A stretch of 64,000 bases of DNA from an uncultured Bacteroidota bacterium (GTDB lineage Bacteria; Bacteroidota; Bacteroidia; B-17B0; Aurantibacillaceae). Positions 56,079 to 64,000 of the stretch are shown here, in pieces. Location of the stretch: contig CALMVZ010000011.1 of assembly GCA_937873155.1 (NCBI GenBank), positions 248,001-312,000 on the forward strand, given 5' to 3'. Positions within the stretch are counted from its first letter, which is position 1; the number at the start of each line of letters is the position of its first letter. The position numbers were made by a program, and so were the translations under genes. The notes beneath the pieces were generated by a model. That model made no database searches, was not told the DNA's origin, and was given only the letters and a program-made list of their open reading frames with translations.

Positions 56079-58349
56079 ATGGCCAAATTCAGAAGAGAAG
56101 ATGCGCTTGATTATCACTCACAAGGCAGGCCCGGAAAAATTGAAGTAATCCCCACAAAACCATACAGTACCCAACGAGATCTAACCCTTGCATACTCTCC
56201 CGGAGTTGCAGAACCGTGTTTAGAGATCGAAAAAAATCCTGAAGACGCTTACAAATACACTGCGAAAGGAAATTTAGTTGCAGTTATTTCAAACGGAACA
56301 GCTGTTCTTGGTCTGGGCGACATTGGCGCTTTAGCATCAAAACCTGTTATGGAAGGTAAAGGGTTGCTTTTTAAAATTTTTGCCGATATAGATGTTTTCG
56401 ATATTGAAGTTGACACAAAAAACATTGATGAGTTTGTAAATACAGTAAAGAATATTGCTCCGACCTTTGGCGGAATAAATTTAGAAGATATAAAAGCGCC
56501 TGAATGTTTTGAAATTGAGCGCCGTTTAAAAGAAGAATTGAACATCCCTTTGATGCATGATGATCAGCATGGAACCGCGATCATTTCCGCTGCGGGATTA
56601 TTGAACGCTGTTGAGATTGCCGGAAAGAAAATGGAGAAAGTGAAGTTGGTGATCAATGGCGCCGGTGCTTCTGCTAACTCGTGTGCAAAAATGTACATCG
56701 CCGTCGGAGTGAAAAAAGAAAACATCCTGATGCTTGATAGTAAAGGTGTAATTCACAAAGGCCGTACTGATCTTGACCAATACAAATCTTTCTTTGCTTC
56801 AGAGAACACAAAAATAAATACACTGGAAGAAGCCATCAAAGGCGCTGATGTATTCGTTGGTCTTTCGAAAGGAAATATTTTGAACCAGCAAATGGTTCAA
56901 AGCATGGCAAAAAAATGCATCGTGTTCGCTCTTGCGAATCCAACTCCTGAGATCTCTTACGAAGATGCCATGGCTGCACGTAAAGATATTATTGTTGCTA
57001 CAGGAAGAAGCGATCATCCTAACCAGGTAAATAACGTATTAGGATTCCCTTTCATTTTCAGAGGCGCCATGGATGTTCGTGCCACTTGCATTAACGAAGA
57101 AATGAAACTGGCAGCTACAAAAGCTATTGCTGCACTTGCAAAAGAACCGGTTCCTGATTATGTGAACTTAGCTTATGGTTCAAAGAATTTAACTTTCGGT
57201 GAAGACTACATCATTCCTAAACCGATCGACAGCCGTTTGATCTCTGCGGTATCTGCTGCAGTTGCAAAGGCTGCTATCGACAGTGGTGTTGCAAAACATA
57301 AGATAACGGATTGGGATGCATACAAAACATCTTTAGATAACCGTTTAGGAAAAGATAATAAGCTGATGCGCTCACTTGCTAATAAAGCTAAAAGCAATCC
57401 TAAGCGTGTTGTGTTCACTGAAGCTGATACTTATAAAATCTTAAAAGCTGCACAGGTTGTCCGTGACGAAGGTATTGCTAAACCAATTCTATTAGGTAAC
57501 AAAGAAAAAATTCTGAAGCTATTAGAAGAATATCAATTGGATCTTGGCGATACGCCTATCATTGATCCGTGGTTGGCAGAAGAGGAAGCTAAGCGTAATG
57601 AATATGGTGATCAGCTATGGCGTAAACGTAACCGCCGCGGGTTAACACAATACGAGGCGAGAAAATTAATGCGCGATAGAAATTATTTCGGCGCAACAAT
57701 GGTTGAACTCGGGTTAGCTGATGCTATGATCTCAGGTTTAACAAGAAAATATAATGCTCCTATTAAACCTGCATTAGAAATTATCGGTGTACAACAGGGC
57801 GTAAGTAAAGTAGCGGGGCTTTACATGATGATCACAAAAAAAGGCCCTTACTTTTTTGCTGATACAACCATGAATGTAAATCCAACAGCACAAGAATTAG
57901 TTGATATCGCTGTGCTAACTGCAAATACAGTTAAGAGTTATAACATTACGCCACGTATTGCAATGTTGTCGTACTCGAACTTTGGTTCAGTTAGTGGCGA
58001 AGTTCCGAATAAAGTTGCTGAAGCTGTTAAAATCTTGCACAACAATTATCCCGGCCTGATCGTGGATGGTGATATCCAGGCGAATTTTGCCATGAATAAC
58101 AACTTGATGAAAGAACAGTTCCCGTTCAGTCATTTGGTTGACAAAAGCGTGAACACATTTATCTTCCCGAATCTTGCTGCAGGAAACATCGCTTACAAAT
58201 TGATGCAGGAAATGGGCGGATCAGAAGCTATCGGTCCGGTCTTAATGGGGTTGAAAAAACCTGTACACGTTCTGCAATTAGGCAGTTCCGTTCGTGAAAT
58301 AGTAAATATGATCATCATCTCTGTGCTCGACGCACAAAATAAAAAATGA
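56079..58349 (+). CDS. maeB: NADP-dependent malic enzyme with phosphotransacetylase-like C-terminus
   Basis: 756 aa. The malic enzyme part (1-420) has YSPGVAEPC, the catalytic region of GKGLLFKIFADIDVFDIEVD, HDDQHGTAIISAAGLLNA and a Rossmann stretch VINGAGASANSCAKMY. The C-terminal half (about 430-756) is phosphate acetyltransferase-like (VVFTEADTYKILKAAQVV, then MVELGLADAMISGL) and is regulatory in MaeB. Decarboxylates malate to pyruvate giving NADPH; upstream nadK fits this use. Overlaps ruvA by 4 bases. Confidence 0.96.
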   Translation: MAKFRREDALDYHSQGRPGKIEVIPTKPYSTQRDLTLAYSPGVAEPCLEIEKNPEDAYKYTAKGNLVAVISNGTAVLGLGDIGALASKPVMEGKGLLFKIFADIDVFDIEVDTKNIDEFVNTVKNIAPTFGGINLEDIKAPECFEIERRLKEELNIPLMHDDQHGTAIISAAGLLNAVEIAGKKMEKVKLVINGAGASANSCAKMYIAVGVKKENILMLDSKGVIHKGRTDLDQYKSFFASENTKINTLEEAIKGADVFVGLSKGNILNQQMVQSMAKKCIVFALANPTPEISYEDAMAARKDIIVATGRSDHPNQVNNVLGFPFIFRGAMDVRATCINEEMKLAATKAIAALAKEPVPDYVNLAYGSKNLTFGEDYIIPKPIDSRLISAVSAAVAKAAIDSGVAKHKITDWDAYKTSLDNRLGKDNKLMRSLANKAKSNPKRVVFTEADTYKILKAAQVVRDEGIAKPILLGNKEKILKLLEEYQLDLGDTPIIDPWLAEEEAKRNEYGDQLWRKRNRRGLTQYEARKLMRDRNYFGATMVELGLADAMISGLTRKYNAPIKPALEIIGVQQGVSKVAGLYMMITKKGPYFFADTTMNVNPTAQELVDIAVLTANTVKSYNITPRIAMLSYSNFGSVSGEVPNKVAEAVKILHNNYPGLIVDGDIQANFAMNNNLMKEQFPFSHLVDKSVNTFIFPNLAAGNIAYKLMQEMGGSEAIGPVLMGLKKPVHVLQLGSSVREIVNMIIISVLDAQNKK

Positions 58350-58939
58350 TTAGTTATATAGAAGGTCATATTTCTGAATTGAACCCCGCTCTCATTACCG
58401 TTGAAACCGGTGGTATTGGTTATTCTTTATTGATATCATTGAATACTTATACCGCTTTCGCAGGAAAAGAAAAGGCAAAATTATTTATCGAAAGTGTTTT
58501 TGTTCGTGATGACAATCCGCGCTATTACGGCTTTTACAATTTAGATGAACGAGACTTGTTCCGTAAACTTATTTCGGTCTCAGGTGTTGGCGGTTCAAGT
58601 GCTATGTTAATGTTATCATCACTTGCTCCGGCAGAAATTGCAGGCGCTATCAATACCGCCAATGTGGCTTTGTTAAAAAGCATCAAGGGTATTGGTGAAA
58701 AAACGGCCCAGCGTATTGTTGTAGACCTAAAAGGAAAGTTAGGCAAGCATGAAGGAGGAATATCACAGATTTTAACACCATCGTACAATAAAAACAAGGA
58801 CGAGGCGTTAATGGCTTTAACTACATTAGGCTTTCCCCGGGCTACCGCTGAAAAGGCTCTCGAAAAGAGCTTAAAACAACTTGGCGTAAGTTCTGATAAT
58901 GTAGAGACACTGATAAAAACGGCATTAAAAAATTTATAG
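58346..58939 (+). CDS. ruvA: Holliday junction helicase subunit RuvA
   Basis: 197 aa. OB fold at about 1-64 with FVRDDNPRYYGFYNLDERDLFRKLISVSGVGGSSAMLML. Two HhH motifs (SVSGVGG and SIKGIGEKTAQRIVVDLKGKL) and a short C-terminal domain III (EALMALTTLGFPRATAEKAL). Binds four-way junctions as a tetramer with RuvB. maeB-ruvA-sprA order is a known Bacteroidota synteny. Confidence 0.96.
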   Translation: MISYIEGHISELNPALITVETGGIGYSLLISLNTYTAFAGKEKAKLFIESVFVRDDNPRYYGFYNLDERDLFRKLISVSGVGGSSAMLMLSSLAPAEIAGAINTANVALLKSIKGIGEKTAQRIVVDLKGKLGKHEGGISQILTPSYNKNKDEALMALTTLGFPRATAEKALEKSLKQLGVSSDNVETLIKTALKNL

Positions 58940-58949
58940 AATTATTTTT

Positions 58950-61900
58950 GTGAGGCTTAAAGGCGTTTTAAATTTTTTGGTTTTTGGGGCAACATCAGCT
59001 GCCCTGATGGGCGTTGTGTTCAATTCGAACGCCAACCGGAATTTATTTAAACCCGTTTATGATCTTTCAGGAAAAACAGCTCCTTTAGCTATTGATACAC
59101 CTGAAGTAGATCTTCCCTATAAATTCGAAGATAATAAAGGGAATGAGCCTATCTACGATGATAAGCACCAGCTTTATCTCAATAATCCATCGAACATAAA
59201 AACCGATATCCAGTACAATCCCTCCACCGGAAATTATGATGTGACCCAAAAAATGGGAAACCTTGATTATCGTCCGGATACTTACATCGACGCACAGGAT
59301 TACCAGGATTACATGTTCAAAAAAACAACACACGATTACTGGAAAACAAAAATTGCGGCTGATGATATGAACCAGCCGCGCAAAGGCATTGTTCCGAAAT
59401 TACAGGTGAACAGCGAATTATTCGACAGGATCTTCGGTGGCAATACAGTTGATATCCGCCCTACAGGAACTGCAGAATTAATTTTTGGATTGAACAGAAA
59501 TAAAACTTTGAACCCCGCTATTCCGCAAAAACAACAAAAGGTAACCAACTTCGATTTCAACATGCGTATCCAGTTGAACTTAATTGGTAAGATCGGTGAT
59601 AAATTAAAAATTACTACAAGCTATAATACGGAAGCATCTTTCGATTGGGAGAACCAGGTGAAATTAGATTACACCGGTTATGAAGACGAGATCATCAAAA
59701 AAATTGAAGCGGGTAACGTTGCCTTGCCATTAAACAGCTCTTTGATAACCGGCAGTCAGAGTTTATTCGGTATCAAAACACAATTACAATTCGGCCGCTT
59801 AACAATGACCACCATCTTATCGCAACAGCGTGGTAAAAAGCAAGAGGTGAATATCCAGGGCGGCGCACAAACACAACAGTTCGCCGTTAATGGTGATCAG
59901 TACGAGGCCAACAAACACTTTTTCTTATCGCATTATTTCCGTGACAACTATAACAGCTGGATGGGAACATTGCCTGTTGTGAGCACGCCGATCGTTATCA
60001 CAAAGATAGAAGTTTACTTATTGAACCAAACCGGTAATACAGAACAAACACGTAACATCATCGCGTTTGAAGATCTCGGTGAAGACTCAACACATGTGCA
60101 TCCCAATCTGAAAGCAACTCCATTCGCAACGAATCCATGTTTGAGTAACCAGGCTTATGCGGTTTATGATAGTGCGGGATTTATTCCGCATAACGGTGCT
60201 AACAGCTTATATTCTATTATATCAAACACTTTGAATGGAATCTTAAAAGACCGCCAGATCTCTGCAGCTTCTTCAGCATTAACAAGCGCAACTTTAGTTT
60301 CAAATTCTTGTAATGGTTCATCAAACCAATACATGATCCAGTCGCGCGATTTCGATCTTATCGGAAATGCGAGAAAACTAAATTCAACTGAATATACTTT
60401 GAACAACCGTTTAGGTTTTATCTCCCTGAATCAAACATTGAACAACGACCAGGCGCTGGCTGTTTCGTTCCAATTCACCTATAACGGAAAAACCTACCAG
60501 GTCGGCGAATTCAGTGATCAGTTGCCGGATAACACACAAGCCATGTTCGCAAAATTATTAAAGGGCGTGAACGTGAATGTGAAATATCCGACATGGGACC
60601 TAATGATGAAGAACGTTTATTCGTTAGGCGCATACAACCTCAACCAACAGGATTTCCAATTAAATGTTTTCTATAATAATATCGAAACAGGCGTTGATAT
60701 TCCTTATATCCCTTTCGGATCCATTAATGGAACGCAATTGATCCGCGTTTTAGATTGTGATAAGTTAAGCGTGAATGGTGATCGTTTTTCAGATGGTGTT
60801 TATGACTTTTTACCTGGGTATACGATCAATCCTGCTAACGGAAGGATTTATTTTACAACCATCGAACCGTTCGGGTCAACTTTAAAATCCAAATTTACAG
60901 GTGGTGATGATTTCCCGACAGCGAATAAATATTTGTTCCAGGAACTTTATGATTCAACGCGTGTTTCTGCACAAACGTTGCAGGAAAAGAACCGTTACAA
61001 AATAAAAGGTTCCTATAAATCTGCTTCCGGATCTGAGATCTCTTTGAATGCGCTGAATATTCCGCAAGGCGCAGTTGTTGTAACAGCGAATGGCGTTCGT
61101 TTGACAGAAAATACAGATTACACTGTTGATTATACTTTAGGCCGTGTAAAGATCATCAACGAAAGTATTTTGAACAGCGGCGCACAAATTAAAGTTTCTG
61201 TTGAAAGCAACTCGCTCTTCAATGTACAGCAAAAAAGTTTAATGGGTACACGTTTGGATTTTAAAGTGAACCGCGACCTGACCTTGGGGGGAAGCTTCCT
61301 TCGCTTCTCAGAAAAACCTGTTACTCAAAAAGTGAGCACAGGTGACGAACCTGTATCGAATATTATTTACGGATTAGATTACAATTATAAAACTGAAGTT
61401 CCGTTCTTAACGCGTGTCATCGACCGTATCCCTTTGATCAATACAAAAGAGATGAGCAGCATCACTACTCAAGGTGAATATGCACAACTCATTCCGGGTA
61501 ACGCAGCTGCTATCGGTAAAAAAGGTAATTCTTACATCGATGATTTTGAAGGAAGTATTTCCTTGATCGATATCCGCAGCCCTCAATCCTGGTTCCTTGC
61601 AAGTATTCCCCAGGGACAACCTGCTTTATTCCCTGAAGCAAGCAGTAACGATGACCTGGATATCGGAAAGAACCGCGCGCGCTTTAATTGGTACACTATT
61701 GATCCGGGTTTAACAAGACAGCAATCAGGTGTAACCCCCCCGGGATATAATAAAGATGTTTACTCGAATAACTTATACCGACAGATCCTGGAAACAGAAT
61801 TATTCCCGGGTAAAACACCGCCTAACGGTCAGCCCGTTGTGCTTCCTGTTCTGGAACTTGGTTTTTATCCTGCGGAACGCGGTCCGTATAACATGGATGT

Positions 61901-64000
61901 ATTACCGGTTGGCGGTAAAACAGCAGGAGCTGACGGGCCAACTGGAAAATTAAATAATCCGACAACCCGCTGGGGTGGTATCATGCGCCGTTTAGAGACG
62001 AATGATTTTCAGGCTGCGAATATCGAGTACATTCAGTTCTGGTTAATGGATCCGTTCAATGAGGATTATGATGTAGCCACTCATCCGGATATGGACAAAA
62101 ATAATACACCATCCGGAGATCTTTATATTAACCTTGGTAACGTATCGGAAGATATTTTGAAGGACGGGCACATGGCTTACGAAAATGGTATTCCCGGAAA
62201 TTCGGCCAACACTTCTAACTTACCTGTTGTTTCAACTAATCTTGGTGTTACTCCTACTTTACCTCCGATCACTAATTCATTTGCTTCAGATGAGAATGAC
62301 CGCGTGAAACAAGACGTTGGTTATGACGGTATGGATAATGAGGCAGAGAATAACAAATTCGGCGCAGCTCTTGCCGCTATGCAAACTTTGCCCGGGTTTG
62401 ACGCGAACTCTGAATTAAATCAAAGATTTTTTACCGATCCTTCTTCTGATGATTATAATTTTTTCCGGGATGATGATTTTGACAATGCCAGTTTAAAAAC
62501 CTTAGACCGTTATAAATATTATAACAATACACAGGGTAACTCACCAACCGAAGCTCAATATAACAGCGCGAATCCTTCAGGTGGGAACTACCCGACTTCA
62601 GCAACCAATAACCCTAACATTGAGGATATCAATAAAGATAACACTTTAAGTGAAACAGAGAACTACTATCAATATCGTATTAAGATTTCTAAACAGGATC
62701 TTGATCCGAATAACGTTGGAAGCAATTTCATAGTTAATTCATTTGAAGGAACCGGTGACATTGAAGGCATTAAAAAAACAGTGCGCTGGTATCAATTCAA
62801 AATTCCTGTTACGCAATTTGAAACTGCGATCGGCGGAATTGAAGGGCTCAACTCTATCCGTTTCATGCGCGTTTATATGAAAGGGTTTAGTAAGCCTGTT
62901 GTTTTACGTATGGCACGTTTAGAAATGGTGCGCAGTGATTGGCGCCGGTATTTATTTGATCTTACTAAACCCGGTGAATTCTTGGGAAATGAGGATAACA
63001 CGACTTCATTCGACGTATCTGCAGTCAGTGTACAGGAGAACGGTGAAAAAACTCCGGTGAACTATGTGATCCCTCCTGGCATCCAGCAACAACAAAATAT
63101 TCAGACCACCAATTTGGTTTTACAGAACGAACAGGCTTTACAGCTCCGTACAACTAATTTGAAAGATGGTGATAGCCGCGCTGTTTTCAGAAACCTTGAC
63201 CAGGATATGCGTATGTTCAAGAATCTTAAAATGTTCGTGCATGGCGAAAAACTTGGTTCAAATCCATTGAAGGATGGTGATCTGACAGTGTTCATCCGTT
63301 TAGGTTCTGACTACAACAATAACTACTACGAATATGAGATCCCGTTACAATTAACTGCGCCGGGTTATTATGATCCGAATAATGAGAACGACAAAAGCAT
63401 TGTTTGGCCGGGCGCTAACGAAATAAACATTGCATTTGATGAATTAACAAGCGCTAAAGAAACAAGGAACAGTGTTACCGGAAAAGATCTTTCACAAAAT
63501 CAAAAGCCATATTCCATTGCATCAGGCAATAACACAATTACTATTGTAGGTAACCCGAATTTAGGCGGTGTAAAAAGCATCATGATCGGGATCCGGAACC
63601 CTAAAGATGAAGGCGCTTTACCTTACAGTGCGGAAGTTTGGGTAAATGAATTACGCTTAACTGATTTCAATAATAAAGGCGGGTGGGCAACAACAGGGCG
63701 TATTCAGGCCAAGCTCGCCGATCTCGGACAAGTATCGCTTGCAGGAACTTACAGCAAACCATTTTTCGGAAGTGTAGAAAAGAAGATCAACGAACGGAGT
63801 AAAGAAACTACTTTGAATTGGGATTTCACTTCTCAATTCCAGATCGGGAAATTCTTCCCTGCTAAATGGAAAGTAAGTTTGCCCGTTTATTACTCTTACG
63901 GTGAAACGCGCATCAAGCCATTGTTCAATCCTTACGAACCTGATGTTGCCCTGGATAATTTAAAGGAGAATGAACATTTTACTTCAGAGGATATTAAAAA
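58950..64000 (+). CDS. sprA: Gliding/T9SS translocon protein SprA, 5' part
   Basis: Open from a GTG at 58950 to the window edge (1683 codons, no stop). N-terminal hydrophobic segment VLNFLVFGATSAALMGVVF, then the SprA N-terminal region: FDFNMRIQLNLIGKIGDKLKITTSYNTEASFDWENQVKLDYTGYEDEIIKKIEAGNVALPL. It continues through many GxxxL and NLGN-type beta-strand repeats. Later GKKGNSYIDDFEGSISLIDI and VPLTQF-like segments (KIPVTQFETAIGGIEGLNSIRFMRVYMKGF) are also conserved. In Flavobacterium, SprA is the outer-membrane pore of the type IX secretion system, over 2,000 residues, so the gene runs on past the end. A GTG start is inferred because no ATG lies near. Confidence 0.95.
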   Translation, partial: MRLKGVLNFLVFGATSAALMGVVFNSNANRNLFKPVYDLSGKTAPLAIDTPEVDLPYKFEDNKGNEPIYDDKHQLYLNNPSNIKTDIQYNPSTGNYDVTQKMGNLDYRPDTYIDAQDYQDYMFKKTTHDYWKTKIAADDMNQPRKGIVPKLQVNSELFDRIFGGNTVDIRPTGTAELIFGLNRNKTLNPAIPQKQQKVTNFDFNMRIQLNLIGKIGDKLKITTSYNTEASFDWENQVKLDYTGYEDEIIKKIEAGNVALPLNSSLITGSQSLFGIKTQLQFGRLTMTTILSQQRGKKQEVNIQGGAQTQQFAVNGDQYEANKHFFLSHYFRDNYNSWMGTLPVVSTPIVITKIEVYLLNQTGNTEQTRNIIAFEDLGEDSTHVHPNLKATPFATNPCLSNQAYAVYDSAGFIPHNGANSLYSIISNTLNGILKDRQISAASSALTSATLVSNSCNGSSNQYMIQSRDFDLIGNARKLNSTEYTLNNRLGFISLNQTLNNDQALAVSFQFTYNGKTYQVGEFSDQLPDNTQAMFAKLLKGVNVNVKYPTWDLMMKNVYSLGAYNLNQQDFQLNVFYNNIETGVDIPYIPFGSINGTQLIRVLDCDKLSVNGDRFSDGVYDFLPGYTINPANGRIYFTTIEPFGSTLKSKFTGGDDFPTANKYLFQELYDSTRVSAQTLQEKNRYKIKGSYKSASGSEISLNALNIPQGAVVVTANGVRLTENTDYTVDYTLGRVKIINESILNSGAQIKVSVESNSLFNVQQKSLMGTRLDFKVNRDLTLGGSFLRFSEKPVTQKVSTGDEPVSNIIYGLDYNYKTEVPFLTRVIDRIPLINTKEMSSITTQGEYAQLIPGNAAAIGKKGNSYIDDFEGSISLIDIRSPQSWFLASIPQGQPALFPEASSNDDLDIGKNRARFNWYTIDPGLTRQQSGVTPPGYNKDVYSNNLYRQILETELFPGKTPPNGQPVVLPVLELGFYPAERGPYNMDVLPVGGKTAGADGPTGKLNNPTTRWGGIMRRLETNDFQAANIEYIQFWLMDPFNEDYDVATHPDMDKNNTPSGDLYINLGNVSEDILKDGHMAYENGIPGNSANTSNLPVVSTNLGVTPTLPPITNSFASDENDRVKQDVGYDGMDNEAENNKFGAALAAMQTLPGFDANSELNQRFFTDPSSDDYNFFRDDDFDNASLKTLDRYKYYNNTQGNSPTEAQYNSANPSGGNYPTSATNNPNIEDINKDNTLSETENYYQYRIKISKQDLDPNNVGSNFIVNSFEGTGDIEGIKKTVRWYQFKIPVTQFETAIGGIEGLNSIRFMRVYMKGFSKPVVLRMARLEMVRSDWRRYLFDLTKPGEFLGNEDNTTSFDVSAVSVQENGEKTPVNYVIPPGIQQQQNIQTTNLVLQNEQALQLRTTNLKDGDSRAVFRNLDQDMRMFKNLKMFVHGEKLGSNPLKDGDLTVFIRLGSDYNNNYYEYEIPLQLTAPGYYDPNNENDKSIVWPGANEINIAFDELTSAKETRNSVTGKDLSQNQKPYSIASGNNTITIVGNPNLGGVKSIMIGIRNPKDEGALPYSAEVWVNELRLTDFNNKGGWATTGRIQAKLADLGQVSLAGTYSKPFFGSVEKKINERSKETTLNWDFTSQFQIGKFFPAKWKVSLPVYYSYGETRIKPLFNPYEPDVALDNLKENEHFTSEDIK

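Noticed and set aside
59085-63295. Several open frames on the minus strand within sprA, and one on the plus strand
   Set aside because: All lie in the shadow of the long sprA reading frame, lack family motifs and have no promoter-like signals.
1-64000. CRISPR arrays, insertion sequences, prophage or rRNA
   Set aside because: No regularly spaced repeats, transposase, integrase or phage genes and no rRNA-like sequence were seen. Base composition and gene packing look uniform.

Overview
The window comes from the chromosome of a member of the Bacteroidota. Supporting evidence: the 3' end carries ruvA followed by sprA, the giant outer-membrane protein of the type IX secretion system; promoters fit the phylum-specific -7 element TAnnTTTG; there are almost no Shine-Dalgarno sequences; and the cbb3 oxidase has the fused CcoN-CcoO subunit common in this phylum. 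The genus cannot be told from the sequence alone. Coding density is very high and no gene-free stretch exceeds 300 bases. I see no insertion sequence, prophage or CRISPR array.

Layout. 0.1-6.7 kb: minus-strand operons for a beta-CASP RNase-like enzyme, an ATP-cone nuclease, an Mla-type lipid ABC transporter and a CBS/STAS-like pair. 6.8-13 kb: phasin-like protein plus AarF/UbiB kinase, a BON-domain/flavodoxin/membrane operon, a ChaN-like protein and a PAS protein. 13-19.5 kb: a Crp/Fnr regulator, a PAS histidine kinase with a response regulator fused to a Crp/Fnr module, a universal stress protein with DoxX, and three uncharacterised small genes. 20-33.5 kb: TauE/SafE and CPBP proteins, then the complete cbb3 oxidase locus with assembly factors, a PLP decarboxylase and HemN. 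33.5-39 kb: SulP transporter, methyltransferase-like genes and PckA. 39-46.5 kb: another Crp/Fnr regulator, phenylacetyl-CoA epoxidase subunits PaaABCD, homogentisate and 4-hydroxyphenylpyruvate dioxygenases, and a QueD/PTPS homologue. 46.5-51 kb: persulfide dioxygenase-rhodanese, Hsp20, PdxH, a cation efflux protein and a second universal stress protein. 51-64 kb: housekeeping (membrane glycosyltransferase, tRNA-Asn, sugar kinase, NadK, MaeB, RuvA, SprA).

The main discovery is regulatory. From 3 to 51 kb, about sixteen intergenic regions carry a Crp/Fnr-type palindrome, TGAN-N4-NTCA (mostly TGAC/TGAT-N4-ATCA/GTCA). It usually occurs as two copies whose centres are 22 bp apart. The proximal copy is centred 36.5 bp (37.5 in two cases) from the last G of a TAnnTTTG-like element. 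If that G is at -5, the site is centred at -41.5, the classical class II activator position. Five divergent promoters share one two-site module and have their -7 elements 95-96 bp apart. The geometry also predicts very short or absent 5' leaders and corrects several start codons. The putative regulon joins cbb3 oxidase, universal stress proteins, Hsp20, CBS and BON proteins, Mla transport, aromatic-ring oxygenases, the sensor kinase operon and many unknown genes. In content it resembles a low-oxygen/dormancy regulon such as mycobacterial DosR, but built on a Crp/Fnr framework. The region from about 51.4 kb to the end lacks such sites.
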